DNA of 64,000 nucleotides from Porticoccus sp964276025 (GTDB taxonomy: Bacteria > Pseudomonadota > Gammaproteobacteria > Pseudomonadales > Porticoccaceae): contig CAXYDD010000002.1 of the NCBI GenBank assembly GCA_964276025.1, positions 1 to 64,000 on the forward strand. Reading direction: 5' to 3'. Below the pieces are notes generated by a model. That model saw nothing but the letters and a program-made list of their open reading frames with translations. It ran no database searches and was not told the origin of the DNA. Below, piece after piece: positions 10,549 to 18,716 of the stretch. Within the stretch, counting starts at the first letter, position 1, and every line of letters starts with the position of its first letter. The position numbers were made by a program, and so were the translations under genes.

Positions 10549-10643
10549 AATCAATTTTTAATAGAAGCTCATTTGTAATTTTAGCATATATATAATATGC
10601 ACAAAAAATAAGGCTGACCACAGAAATTAAGAAGCTTTATATA

Positions 10644-10719
10644 TGGTGGGTCGTGTTGGGTTCGAACCAACGACCAATTCCTTAAAAGGGAACTGCTCTA
10701 CCAACTGAGCTAACGACCC
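10644..10719 (-). tRNA. tRNA-Lys (anticodon TTT), CCA encoded
   Basis: 76 bases reading 5'-GGGTCGTTAGCTCAG... on the minus strand. The seven-base acceptor stem GGGTCGT pairs with ACGACCC; the D-arm is AGCTCAGTTGGTAGAGC, the anticodon loop CTTTTAA gives TTT, and the T-arm is GTTGGTTCGAACCCAAC. Discriminator A and an encoded CCA end the gene. It lies between cpoB and nadA as in E. coli, where a lysine/valine tRNA cluster occupies this place. Confidence 0.97.
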
Positions 10720-10735
10720 GCTTGAAGAGGAGGTT

Positions 10736-10763
10736 ATCTTACTCATGAACAATGAAAAATCAA
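10736..10763 (-). promoter_or_regulatory. Sigma-70-type promoter of tRNA-Lys
   Basis: On the minus strand TTGATT (10763-10758) and TAAGAT (10741-10736) are separated by 16 bases, ending 16 bases before the tRNA 5' end. Spacing and distance suit a stable-RNA promoter. Judged by eye only. Confidence 0.5.
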
Positions 10764-10827
10764 GTGTTAATTGAACTGTTAGTCTCCGACTAAAAAGTTC
10801 ATTAGTTAAGCTCATTGTCTACCAAAA

Positions 10828-11616
10828 CTAAAAATTTTCGTCTATAAAGTTTCGAGCTAATATAGAAGTATTAGTATTCCCATCGGTAATACTATTAATT
10901 ATTTTCTTAGCTTTCACTTTATCTCCTTGCATATAATAAACCTGTCCTAATTTAAACGTCGCATCGAGATATTTACCATGTTTTGGGTGATCTCGGTGAA
11001 CCGTTAAAAATGCCTCATGAGCTAAATTTAGCTGGCTTTGAAGTAAATATATTTCACCAAGCCAATAATGAGCATTGGCTAAATAATACCCATTTGGATA
11101 TTTAATACCATGAGATTTAAAGTCAAAAATAGCTTTGTCTATGTTGCCTGACTTTAAATTGGCATAAGCATTATCATAATACTCCTTTTCTTTTTTTGGT
11201 AACGACAAAGGAAGCTTGTTTTTATTATCTATTATGCTAGTTGCAGTCTTTATAATTTTATTATTATCTATCTTTGAAGAGTCCTTTGTATGTTTAGACT
11301 GACTTGATAATCTTTGGTCTAAATTTAGATAGTTATCTTTTTGCTTTTTGGATATATGATTGACCTCATTTCTAACCTCTTCAATTATGCCTCTCAGAGC
11401 TCTTACCTCTTGTTTGAGTATTTGTATCTGATAATGAGCATCAATATTGAGAGGCTGAGGATTAGTTTTGCTAACAATCTGGCTATTTTTGTTCGAATTA
11501 GCTTTGATATTTTCAACTGGAGCCGCAGCTATAATCAGGGTCGAAAAAATCGTGCCATATATTAAAATAAAGCTATTTTTTGCAAAATAGCACACTAATG
11601 AAATTATAGTTTTCAT
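10828..11616 (-). CDS. cpoB: Tol-Pal system/cell division coordinator CpoB (YbgF)
   Basis: Periplasmic protein (262 residues) that links Tol-Pal outer membrane constriction to septal peptidoglycan synthesis. A hydrophobic N-terminal segment (about 12-33) acts as signal sequence. It is followed by a coiled-coil stretch around residues 58-100 (trimerisation region) and C-terminal TPR repeats starting at YDNAYANLKSGNIDKAI, with YWLGEIYL and FKLGQVYYMQGD as repeat cores. It is the last gene of the ybgC-tolQRAB-pal-cpoB series. Confidence 0.92.
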   Translation of the reverse strand: MKTIISLVCYFAKNSFILIYGTIFSTLIIAAAPVENIKANSNKNSQIVSKTNPQPLNIDAHYQIQILKQEVRALRGIIEEVRNEVNHISKKQKDNYLNLDQRLSSQSKHTKDSSKIDNNKIIKTATSIIDNKNKLPLSLPKKEKEYYDNAYANLKSGNIDKAIFDFKSHGIKYPNGYYLANAHYWLGEIYLLQSQLNLAHEAFLTVHRDHPKHGKYLDATFKLGQVYYMQGDKVKAKKIINSITDGNTNTSILARNFIDENF

Positions 11617-11639
11617 AAGATAATATTCGATATTTTATG

Positions 11640-12128
11640 TTATTTTAATTCTACTCTTCGATTCATAGCCCATGAATCCTCATTACTACCAGAGGAAGCT
11701 GCTTTCTCTTCACCATAACTAACAACTTCAATTAATGAGTTACTCACACCTTCTTGGACTAGAAAGTCGCGTACAACGTTTCCTCTATTTTCCGCTAAAG
11801 CCATATTATATTCTCGACTACCACGTTCATCTGCATGTCCAAGCAAACGAATTTTAGCTGGATTTGAGCGGAGACTTTGGGCATGAAGTCTAAGAGCTGA
11901 GCGTGCCTCAGAGCTGAGCATTACCTTATCAAATTCAAAATAAAATACGCGCGGAACTTTACTATCTGTTTTTAACGTAGAGCCCTGTATTAAATTATTT
12001 TTTATAGACCCTGTAGTTATGTTGTCGTTAGCCATGGTAGCTATACTATTAGTTTTTGTCATAGAGCAACCCACTAGAAATACTGATAAAACTATAGTTA
12101 CAAAACTATATTTATAAATTTTATTCAT
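11640..12128 (-). CDS. pal: Peptidoglycan-associated lipoprotein Pal
   Basis: Outer membrane lipoprotein (162 residues) that binds peptidoglycan and TolB/TolA. Signal peptide ends in lipobox LVGC, so cysteine 21 would be lipidated. The C-terminal OmpA-like domain holds the peptidoglycan-binding pattern: LGHADERGSREYNMALAENR and the closing MNRRVEL. There is a 23-base gap to cpoB and a 65-base gap from tolB. Confidence 0.96.
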   Translation of the reverse strand: MNKIYKYSFVTIVLSVFLVGCSMTKTNSIATMANDNITTGSIKNNLIQGSTLKTDSKVPRVFYFEFDKVMLSSEARSALRLHAQSLRSNPAKIRLLGHADERGSREYNMALAENRGNVVRDFLVQEGVSNSLIEVVSYGEEKAASSGSNEDSWAMNRRVELK

Positions 12129-12193
12129 CTTTATTTTTCCTTATTAACAATGTTTCAATTTATTAGACGACATATATCAAATTTGGTTCTATT

Positions 12194-13471
12194 TTATTTT
12201 GGTGACCAAGCTGGTTCACGAACATCTCCCTGTTTACTCGGGAGAAGGAATTTTACGCCTGCATCAAGTGAAACAGCCGCTAACACTCCTCTATTATTTA
12301 TCTTTGTAGCATAAAGTAGCATAGCACTATTTGGTGAGACTGTGGGCGATTCATCTAAACTTGTATTAGTTAAAATTCTTAAATCGCCATTAACCAAGTC
12401 TTGTGTAGCAATATGAAATTGATGAGCGCTCCTATGCACCATCACTAAAGTTCTTCCATTGGCAGCAAGCCTTGGTCTGGCATTATATGTTCCTCGGAAA
12501 GTTAAGCGTTGTACTTCTCCATTTTTAAGGGTTAATCTATATATTTGTGGTGATCCACCTCTATCTGAGGTAAAAACAAGAGATTTGCTATCCGGTGCCC
12601 AGTTAGGTTCGGTATCGATTGCAAAATGATTTGTATGGCGTATAAATTTTTGTTTTCTTAAATCAAAAGTATAAATCTCAGGATTACCATCTTTTGATAA
12701 AACTAGTGCTAATTTTTTTCCATCAGGTGACCATGACGGGGCCCCATTTAGTCCTCTAAAGTCGGTAAGTTGCTTCCTATTTGCATTAGCTAAATGCTGA
12801 CGAAACACTGCTGGTCTTCCTGTTTCAAATGAAACGTAAACTAACTCTTTTGCGTCAGGGGACCACGAAGGAGACATAATAGGATGACTAGACTCGAGTA
12901 TTAGTCTTTCTCTAGCACCATCAACATCCGACACCATAAGCTTGTATAATGTTTTTTTATTTGATTTTAAGGATGTTACATACGCTACCTTAGTGGAAAA
13001 TGCACCTTCAATTCCTGTTATAGCCTGATACACCTCATCACTTATATGGTGAGATAGATCTCTAAGCTGACCTTTAGATCCTTTTGCGATCTTCGTAAAA
13101 ACTAATCTTGAACTATGTACCTCCAACAAACTGTATGTAATTTGATAAAAATCGCCACTTAATTTTAAGCTCGCAACAACTAGGTACTCAGCTCCTAAGA
13201 TTTTCCAGTCTCGAAAATATATATCCTTTATCGTTCCAGGAAATGACAGCATATTTTTTCTTGGGATAGGATCAAAAAGACCACTTCTTTTTAGATCATC
13301 TTCGATAATTTTACTTGCATCTTCAGGGGGTTGATTTCCATAAAAAGATAATGGAGCAATAGCTATTTTTGTCGGATTATCAATCCCCCTTGTAATATTA
13401 ATAGACAGTTCGGCCTTTGCTGATAAAGAAATAAAGGAAAATAAAAGTAAAAGTAAACTAGTTTTTTTCAA
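12194..13471 (-). CDS. tolB: Tol-Pal system periplasmic protein TolB
   Basis: Periplasmic partner of Pal (425 residues). Signal peptide about 1-20 (SAKA/E). The N-terminal alpha/beta domain (about 21-150) is followed by a six-bladed beta-propeller whose blades show the TolB signature SPSWSPDAKELVYVSF, APSWSPDGKKLALV, EPNWAPDSKSLVFTSDRGG. It starts 4 bases after the tolA stop codon. Confidence 0.96.
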   Translation of the reverse strand: MKKTSLLLLLFSFISLSAKAELSINITRGIDNPTKIAIAPLSFYGNQPPEDASKIIEDDLKRSGLFDPIPRKNMLSFPGTIKDIYFRDWKILGAEYLVVASLKLSGDFYQITYSLLEVHSSRLVFTKIAKGSKGQLRDLSHHISDEVYQAITGIEGAFSTKVAYVTSLKSNKKTLYKLMVSDVDGARERLILESSHPIMSPSWSPDAKELVYVSFETGRPAVFRQHLANANRKQLTDFRGLNGAPSWSPDGKKLALVLSKDGNPEIYTFDLRKQKFIRHTNHFAIDTEPNWAPDSKSLVFTSDRGGSPQIYRLTLKNGEVQRLTFRGTYNARPRLAANGRTLVMVHRSAHQFHIATQDLVNGDLRILTNTSLDESPTVSPNSAMLLYATKINNRGVLAAVSLDAGVKFLLPSKQGDVREPAWSPK

Positions 13472-13475
13472 TTTA

Positions 13476-14135
13476 TTACAACCTCAAATCATTCGGTTTA
13501 AAAACTAACTGGAATTTCCTGAAACTTTTCTCAAATGTCCGTATATCTAATTGCTGTAACTTATCAAAACTACCAACTTTGTAAACAGCTTGTTCTGCTG
13601 ATCTATCAAAGGCAATATTACCGCTTTTTTTGAGTAGCTTTACGCTTATAACTTGGCCTGTTGGGACTAATGTAATTAATAATTTTGCTTCCATACCTCT
13701 TCTTGCGCTCGGCGGTCTATTCCAGTTAGCCTCAATTCTTTCAGTTATGTATGCAGAATAACTAGATACTATTTTTTTATTTTTATTTTCTAGTTCCAGT
13801 TGCTTACTTACTTGCAAGCTTTTCATCTCTTGCTTGTCAGTAATTTTTTGTTTTATTTTTTTTTCGTTATTCTTTTTAGGTTTAGGTTTAGGTTTAGGTT
13901 TAGGTTTAGGTTTAGGTTTAGGTTTAGATTTAGGTTTAGGTTGTATTTTTTTTTTAATTTTTTCATCCATACTTATTAGCTTGGCTTGTAAATACTTTGG
14001 GGGCGATATCTTTTGTATTTTTATCCCTTCATCCCATTTATTAAAAAGAAAATAGATTACTACTAAATGCAGAATTAGACTAAAAGAAACAGCCAAAATA
14101 AGTGAGCTGAATCTGCCAAATAATAAAGTATTCAA
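13476..14135 (-). CDS. tolA: Tol-Pal system envelope protein TolA
   Basis: Energy-transducing inner membrane protein linking TolQR to TolB/Pal. 219 residues, shorter than E. coli TolA (421). One transmembrane helix at about 12-32. Instead of the usual long alanine/lysine helix, domain II is a short Lys-Pro run (about residues 64-88) followed by a lysine-rich stretch. The C-terminal TonB_C-like domain begins near SAYITERIEANWNRPPSARR. Start overlaps the end of tolR by 4 bases. The Lys-Pro run is encoded by a hexanucleotide repeat (separate entry). Confidence 0.92.
   Translation of the reverse strand: MNTLLFGRFSSLILAVSFSLILHLVVIYFLFNKWDEGIKIQKISPPKYLQAKLISMDEKIKKKIQPKPKSKPKPKPKPKPKPKPKPKKNNEKKIKQKITDKQEMKSLQVSKQLELENKNKKIVSSYSAYITERIEANWNRPPSARRGMEAKLLITLVPTGQVISVKLLKKSGNIAFDRSAEQAVYKVGSFDKLQQLDIRTFEKSFRKFQLVFKPNDLRL
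13875..13942. repeat. Hexanucleotide tandem repeat (TTTAGG)n inside tolA
   Basis: About eleven units of TTTAGG on the plus strand (CCTAAA on the coding strand), one of them changed to TTTAGA. In tolA each unit encodes Lys-Pro (one Lys-Ser). Because units are 6 bases, slippage changes the linker by two residues without breaking the frame. Confidence 0.9.
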
Positions 14136-14566
14136 TTTTTTATAGGTGGTTCGGTTACGAGGCCTACTGACGGTGCCCCGGCATTTTGCAAGCTACTCAT
14201 CAGCTCAACAACAGAGCCATAGTTTACATTTTCATCCCCCCAAACTAGAACAGGTGTTTTAGGTTGCTGCGATAATACTTTTTTAACTTTAACTATAATT
14301 GATTCTAGGGTCTCTTTTTTGTTTTTTCCATTTCCTAAATCAATATAAAATGTACCGTCAGACTTAATAGATACAATTAAAGGGTCTTTGCTATTTTTAT
14401 CAAGTGGTGCAGACGGAGCGCTAGGTAGTTCTACCTTGACTCCTTGCATTAACAACGGAGCGGTTACCATAAAAACTATTAGCAAAACTAACATTACGTC
14501 AATGTATGGAACAACGTTGATTTCAGCAACTAATCGTCGCTTTTTTTTCATAGTTTTAATCGTCAC
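14132..14566 (-). CDS. tolR: Tol-Pal system protein TolR
   Basis: ExbD/TolR family proton-channel partner of TolQ (144 residues). Single N-terminal helix with the essential aspartate in INVVPYIDVMLVLLIVFMV, then a periplasmic domain. GTG start overlaps the tolQ stop as GTGA, supporting coupled translation. A later ATG (14551) would also encode the helix, but the overlap favours GTG. Confidence 0.95.
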   Translation of the reverse strand: MTIKTMKKKRRLVAEINVVPYIDVMLVLLIVFMVTAPLLMQGVKVELPSAPSAPLDKNSKDPLIVSIKSDGTFYIDLGNGKNKKETLESIIVKVKKVLSQQPKTPVLVWGDENVNYGSVVELMSSLQNAGAPSVGLVTEPPIKN

Positions 14567-15237
14567 TTACTATGAATCCTTCGGTGCAAAATAGTAGAAA
14601 ACTCTTCTGCAAAAGTTTCATAACTATTATAAATTGTTTCAGCAGCTGATGAGTATCTATTGTAAGCCAGAACTGCTGGTATCGCGGCAAATAAACCCAT
14701 TGCAGTTGCGATCAATGCCTCAGATATACCTGGTGCTACTACCGCTAATGTGGCTTGTTGAACGCTAGCCAGTCCGCGAAATGAATTCATGATTCCCCAA
14801 ACTGTTCCAAATAGTCCGATGTAAGGACTCACAGATGCGACACTTGCAAGGAATGGTAGATTTCGATTGAGTGTTTCTTCCTCTCGGGATAGAGCAACTC
14901 TCATTGATCTTTCGGTACCCTCCATAACAGCCTCTGGCTCAACACCAACTTGTTTTGAAAGTTTGCTAAACTCCCTAAATCCTGCTCTAAATACTCCTGG
15001 TAATCCCTCACCAGCGTCGGAGATTCTTATATCTTCATATAGTTTATTTAAATCTATACCTGACCAAAAATCATCCTCAAATTGACGTAAATTATATTCA
15101 GCCTCACGGAGATAAAGCCCTCTTTGAATAATCATTACCCAAGAAACCACTGAAGCGAGAAAAAGAATCAACATTACAAATTGAACTAAAAAAGAGGCAT
15201 TAAAAATTAAGCTCCATAAAGATAATTGCTCTGTCAT
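14563..15237 (-). CDS. tolQ: Tol-Pal system protein TolQ
   Basis: Three-helix proton channel subunit (224 residues) of the MotA/TolQ/ExbB family. N-terminal helix about 16-36; the family core RNLPFLASVASVSPYIGLFG and LIATAMGLFAAIPAVLAYNR lies in helices 2 and 3. With TolR it uses the proton motive force to drive TolA. ATGA overlap with ybgC upstream and GTGA overlap with tolR downstream. Confidence 0.96.
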   Translation of the reverse strand: MTEQLSLWSLIFNASFLVQFVMLILFLASVVSWVMIIQRGLYLREAEYNLRQFEDDFWSGIDLNKLYEDIRISDAGEGLPGVFRAGFREFSKLSKQVGVEPEAVMEGTERSMRVALSREEETLNRNLPFLASVASVSPYIGLFGTVWGIMNSFRGLASVQQATLAVVAPGISEALIATAMGLFAAIPAVLAYNRYSSAAETIYNSYETFAEEFSTILHRRIHSK

Positions 15238-15659
15238 GAACTAGTCCTCTTTATGTTTTTTATTCCGCCTTGAAGTTTTTTTAACATATTACCTGGTATC
15301 GCGCATGGAGTTTTTTTATCGTGACTGATGCAAACTATTTTAACTTCAGCATCTATCAGAAGATCATTTTCTCTTATGACAGTTTGAGTAACTGTAAATG
15401 AAGTCCTGGTAACTCTTATTAATTCTGCAGTTGCTATAATCTCATCATCTAGAACTGCTGACTGAAGATATTTAATACCAACAGAGTGAACTACGAACTG
15501 CAGACTTCCAAATAGTGCTGGTTTATCAAAACCAAGGGTTCTTATGAGCTCTGTTCTAGCACGCTCAATATATTTAAGGTAATTAGCATAATAAACAATC
15601 CCTCCAGCATCTGTATCCTCTACATATACCCGAATAGGAAGACAAAACTTACGCATCAT
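15234..15659 (-). CDS. ybgC: Acyl-CoA thioesterase YbgC (hotdog fold)
   Basis: 4-hydroxybenzoyl-CoA thioesterase-like enzyme (141 residues) that opens most tol-pal operons and acts on acyl-CoA or acyl-ACP. The catalytic aspartate is in VEDTDAGGIVYYANYLKY (about residue 17). Start at ATG 15659; a second Met follows directly. It lies 13 bases downstream of ruvB and overlaps tolQ by 4 bases. Confidence 0.95.
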   Translation of the reverse strand: MMRKFCLPIRVYVEDTDAGGIVYYANYLKYIERARTELIRTLGFDKPALFGSLQFVVHSVGIKYLQSAVLDDEIIATAELIRVTRTSFTVTQTVIRENDLLIDAEVKIVCISHDKKTPCAIPGNMLKKLQGGIKNIKRTSS

Positions 15660-15672
15660 TTATAAATTAACC

Positions 15673-16689
15673 TCATATTTCATTTGTAATCTTATTTTTT
15701 AATCCGAAATGCTCATATGCTAATCGAGAAACTATCCGCCCTCTCTGCGTCCGAAGCAAGTAGCCCTGCTGGATCAAAAATGGCTCAATGACATCTTCGA
15801 TGGTATTCCTTTCTTCACTTATTGCTGCAGCCACGCTATCAACTCCGACTGGACCCCCATCAAATTTTTCTATTATTGCTAGCATAACTCGTCGGTCCAT
15901 ATGATCAAATCCACAAGAATCGACATTGAGCATATTTAATGCCATATCAGCTACTTCTGATGTAATAACTCCATCAGCTTTGATATCTGCATAATCTCTG
16001 ACTCGACGTAGAAGTCGATTTGCAATTCGGGGAGTGCCTCTTGATCGTCTGGCAATTTCTTGAGTGCCGTTTTCATCTATCTTCACACCAAGTATTTTTG
16101 CTGATCTAGAGACTATCTTGCTTAACTCTTTATCTGAATAGAACTCTAATCTTTGGACAATACCAAAACGATCCCTCAACGGTGAGGTAAGCAAGCCAGC
16201 TCTAGTAGTTGCACCGACAAGAGTAAAGGGTGGTATATCCAGCTTAATAGATCGTGCTGCTGGGCCCTCACCAATCATTATATCAAGCTGATAATCTTCC
16301 ATCGCTGGGTATATCACTTCTTCAACTACCGAGCTCAAACGATGGATTTCATCAATAAAGAGCACATCTCCTGACTCAAGATTTGTCATTATTGCTGCGA
16401 GGTCTCCGGCTTTTTCAAGCACTGGCCCAGAAGTGGTTTTTAATCCAACACCCATCTCATTTGCAATAATATGAGCCAATGTAGTTTTTCCAAGGCCAGG
16501 AGGACCAAAAATTAAAGTATGATCTAGAGGTTCGTTTCTTTTGGTAGCAGCACCAATAAAAATCTCCATCTGATTCCTAACTATTTCTTGGCCCACATAA
16601 TCTTCCAAGTTCAATGGCCGAATAGCACGGTCAAAGCGTTCTTCCTGTTCTTCTCCCTCTGGGGATATTATTCGATCTGTCTCTATCAT
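15673..16689 (-). CDS. ruvB: Holliday junction branch migration helicase RuvB
   Basis: AAA+ motor (338 residues) that drives branch migration with RuvA. Walker A GPPGLGKTT (about 62-70), Walker B FIDEIHRL (111-118), sensor/arginine-finger region GLLTSPLRDRFG, and a C-terminal winged helix ending in LLRTQRGRIVSRLAYEHFG. Third gene of a ruvC-ruvA-ruvB series on the minus strand. Confidence 0.97.
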   Translation of the reverse strand: MIETDRIISPEGEEQEERFDRAIRPLNLEDYVGQEIVRNQMEIFIGAATKRNEPLDHTLIFGPPGLGKTTLAHIIANEMGVGLKTTSGPVLEKAGDLAAIMTNLESGDVLFIDEIHRLSSVVEEVIYPAMEDYQLDIMIGEGPAARSIKLDIPPFTLVGATTRAGLLTSPLRDRFGIVQRLEFYSDKELSKIVSRSAKILGVKIDENGTQEIARRSRGTPRIANRLLRRVRDYADIKADGVITSEVADMALNMLNVDSCGFDHMDRRVMLAIIEKFDGGPVGVDSVAAAISEERNTIEDVIEPFLIQQGYLLRTQRGRIVSRLAYEHFGLKNKITNEI

Positions 16690-16772
16690 TTTTCTGGATA
16701 CCCATACGAAAGTAAGACTTCAAACAGCCAACATTCAACGTGCCTGCTATTATATATTTGTTACACAAAAAA

Positions 16773-17405
16773 TTATGATTTTACTTTACTCTTTAAAGCC
16801 AATCTAATTAATTTTTCACTCGCCTTCTTTTCATTATCCGCTATATCTATATTGTTTGATGCGATAGTAATCATACGGGTTGCTTCTTGAGGCTTATAGC
16901 CTAATGCAACTAATACACTTTCAGCCTCTTCTTGAGCGCCTAATTTTTGATGAAATTTTTCTTTTTCTTCTGAACCTGCTTTATTAATGTCCATTGAAGA
17001 CATTACAGGTAAACGATCCTTCATTTCAATAGCTAATCTTTCTGCTGTCTTTTTCCCAACTCCGGGAAGCTTGACGAGCCTATCTATATCGCTTGTTTGG
17101 ACTGATTCAAAAAAATCTTTTGTATTCATTCCTGACAGTATAGTTAGTGCCATTTTTGGTCCTACACCACTAATTTTTATCAGCATACGAAATAATTCTC
17201 TTTCACTCGCTTCTCTAAATCCATAGAGCTGCTGAATATCCTCTCTAACCACTAAGTGTGTAAGAAGGGTTACCTGATCACCGTTTTCTGGCAGGTCAAA
17301 AAAAGTAGTTAGGGATACCAGTAGCTCATAACCGACCCCCTGAACATCAACTAATAATTGCGGTGCTTTTTTTTCAATCAAAATTCCTGAGATCCTTCCA
17401 ATCAA
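16773..17405 (-). CDS. ruvA: Holliday junction DNA-binding protein RuvA
   Basis: Tetrameric Holliday-junction binder (210 residues). N-terminal OB domain starts MIGRISGILIEKKAPQLLVD; helix-hairpin-helix motifs follow at LIKISGVGPKMALTILSG and LVKLPGVGKKTAERLAIEM; the C-terminal RuvB-binding domain contains ALGYKPQEATRMI. The spaces to ruvC (60 bases) and ruvB (83 bases) are wider than in E. coli. Confidence 0.97.
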   Translation of the reverse strand: MIGRISGILIEKKAPQLLVDVQGVGYELLVSLTTFFDLPENGDQVTLLTHLVVREDIQQLYGFREASERELFRMLIKISGVGPKMALTILSGMNTKDFFESVQTSDIDRLVKLPGVGKKTAERLAIEMKDRLPVMSSMDINKAGSEEKEKFHQKLGAQEEAESVLVALGYKPQEATRMITIASNNIDIADNEKKASEKLIRLALKSKVKS

Positions 17406-17465
17406 AAAATTTCTCCTATAAAAAAATAATTCATATTAAAATAAAATTATCAATCCTTATAAAAA

Positions 17466-18014
17466 TTAACTAGATGTAATGATCTTTTGCTTAAGTCTAC
17501 CTTTTGAATAGTGCAATAACCCCTCTGAATTTAACCCAAAAGAAATAGTTTGAGCGTGACAAATAGCTGCAGCTAATGCGTCAGCTGCATCTTCAGCGGG
17601 TGAAGATGGTAAATTTAATATAGTTTTGATCATATGCTGGACTTGCTCTTTAGTAGCGCCCCCGTTTCCAACAACTGACTTCTTGATAGTTCGAGGCGAA
17701 TACTCTCCAATTACTAAATTTTTTTTTATTCCGGCGACTATTGCAGCACCTCTAGCTTGACCTAGTTTTATGGCTGCACTCGGATCTCTGGCTAGGAAAA
17801 CCTCTTCTATTGCCATTTGTTTAGGATTGAATTTATCTATAAGCTGAGAAATATTATCAAAGATCACTCCGAGACGAGCAGGCAGTGGTCCAGACGGCAG
17901 GCGAATAACCCCGCTAGTCACATATTTAATTCGTGAACTACTTTTACTTACTGTCTCTATAATCCCAAAACCAGTTTTACGAGAGCCAGGATCTATACCT
18001 ATAATCAGTGACAT
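17466..18014 (-). CDS. ruvC: Holliday junction endonuclease RuvC
   Basis: Resolvase (182 residues) that cuts Holliday junctions symmetrically. The four acidic catalytic residues can be seen: D8 in IIGIDPGS, E70 or E71 in MAIEEVF, and two in the C-terminal EDAADALAAAICH (about 141-145). First gene of ruvCAB; yebC, its usual upstream neighbour, is absent here. Confidence 0.97.
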   Translation of the reverse strand: MSLIIGIDPGSRKTGFGIIETVSKSSSRIKYVTSGVIRLPSGPLPARLGVIFDNISQLIDKFNPKQMAIEEVFLARDPSAAIKLGQARGAAIVAGIKKNLVIGEYSPRTIKKSVVGNGGATKEQVQHMIKTILNLPSSPAEDAADALAAAICHAQTISFGLNSEGLLHYSKGRLKQKIITSS

Positions 18015-18129
18015 ATAAATACAACTTTTTTAATATACTGTATATTGTCACAGTATCCTAAAAAATAAAAAAAACAACCCTAATTTGCTTAGACACTCTT
18101 AAAAAATATATAACATTTTTAGGGCTGAT

Positions 18130-18156
18130 AAAAAAAGCGGCCTGAAAGGCCGCTTG
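18130..18156 (-). terminator. Rho-independent terminator of the repeat-protein gene
   Basis: On the minus strand a 7-bp stem AGCGGCC / GGCCGCT with loop TTTCA is followed by a run of T. It lies about 47 bases past the stop of the Ala/Pro/Glu/Lys repeat gene and before ruvC, which shares the strand, so it would isolate ruvC from upstream transcription. Confidence 0.85.
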
Positions 18157-18200
18157 ATACTGATGCTATAAAAATATGGGTAATTGACTGATTTAACCCA

Positions 18201-18626
18201 TTAATCTTTTTTAGCGGATGCTTTTTTGGCCGGTGCTTTTTCTGCCGGTGCTTTTTTGGCCGGTGCTTTTTCTGCCGGGGCTTCTTCTACTGCCGGTGCT
18301 TCTTCTACTGCCGGTGCTTTTTCTGCCGGGGCTTCTTCTACTGCCGGTGCTTTTTTGGCCGGTGCTTTTTCTGCCGGGGCTTCTTCTACTGCCGGGGCTT
18401 CTTCTACTGCCGGTGCTTTTTCTGTCGGGGCTTCTTCTAATGCCGGAGCTTCTTCTGAAATATCTGGAATAGTCTTAATAGTAGCTTGCTTAATAATTCC
18501 AGCCTCTATAAGAATATTAATCTTATCAACACCATTTACGATATTTTGGAGTGCATCTTCAACAGCATAACGTCCGGAACGTTTTTTATATATTGTGTAT
18601 GTATCAGTCTTTTTTAATACTTTCAT
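18201..18626 (-). CDS. Ala/Pro/Glu/Lys repeat protein with small conserved-looking N-terminal domain (function unknown)
   Basis: 141 residues in two parts. Residues 1-52 (MKVLKKTDTYTIYKKRSGRY and onward) look folded: basic, with mixed strand and helix. From about residue 58 the chain is low-complexity, built from APAVEE, APAEK and APAKK units, including a 28-residue block present twice; the tail is lysine-rich (KKASAKKD). The composition recalls histone H1-like or AlgP-type tails, but acidic units are as common as basic ones. A strong AAGGAG ribosome site precedes the ATG by 8 bases, and a clear terminator follows, so it is an expressed single-gene unit. I do not recognise the N-terminal domain by name; nucleoid or RNA binding is a guess. 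Confidence 0.75.
   Translation of the reverse strand: MKVLKKTDTYTIYKKRSGRYAVEDALQNIVNGVDKINILIEAGIIKQATIKTIPDISEEAPALEEAPTEKAPAVEEAPAVEEAPAEKAPAKKAPAVEEAPAEKAPAVEEAPAVEEAPAEKAPAKKAPAEKAPAKKASAKKD
18213..18453. repeat. GC-rich tandem repeat array within the repeat-protein gene
   Basis: Imperfect 15- and 18-base units (such as gccggtgcttcttctact on the plus strand) in tandem, arranged in a larger block that occurs twice. All units keep the reading frame of the minus-strand gene. They are much richer in GC than the surroundings. The open frames on the plus strand here are a by-product of the repeat. Confidence 0.85.
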
Positions 18627-18680
18627 CTTCTATTCTCCTTAGATTACTCGTTAAGTTGGTTTTTTACCTTCATCTTACTT

Positions 18681-18708
18681 TTTTAATAAAGCAAATTTAT
18701 CAATCAAT
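18681..18708 (-). promoter_or_regulatory. Candidate promoter of the repeat-protein gene
   Basis: TTGATT (18708-18703) and TAAAAA (18686-18681) on the minus strand, 16 bases apart, in the 90-base gap between aspS and the repeat-protein gene. Together with the terminator this suggests an independent transcript. By eye only. Confidence 0.4.
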
Positions 18709-18716
18709 ATTTGCCT

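Noticed and set aside
10627..10815. 62-residue open frame on the minus strand.
   Set aside because: It runs over the complete tRNA-Lys gene and its promoter; its peptide is translated tRNA.
13875..13942. Telomere-like TTTAGG repeats or a replication origin.
   Set aside because: The repeat is inside tolA, in frame, and encodes the Lys-Pro linker; no origin elements or linear-replicon genes are near.
18213..18453. CRISPR-like array.
   Set aside because: Units are 15-18 bases without unique spacers, and they encode a continuous low-complexity protein.
18218..18570. Two long open frames on the plus strand, one rich in Leu/Pro/Val, one in Ala/Gly/Ser.
   Set aside because: They mirror the tandem repeat of the minus-strand gene, which has the ribosome site, the promoter candidate and the terminator. 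Codon periodicity alone keeps the opposite frames open.
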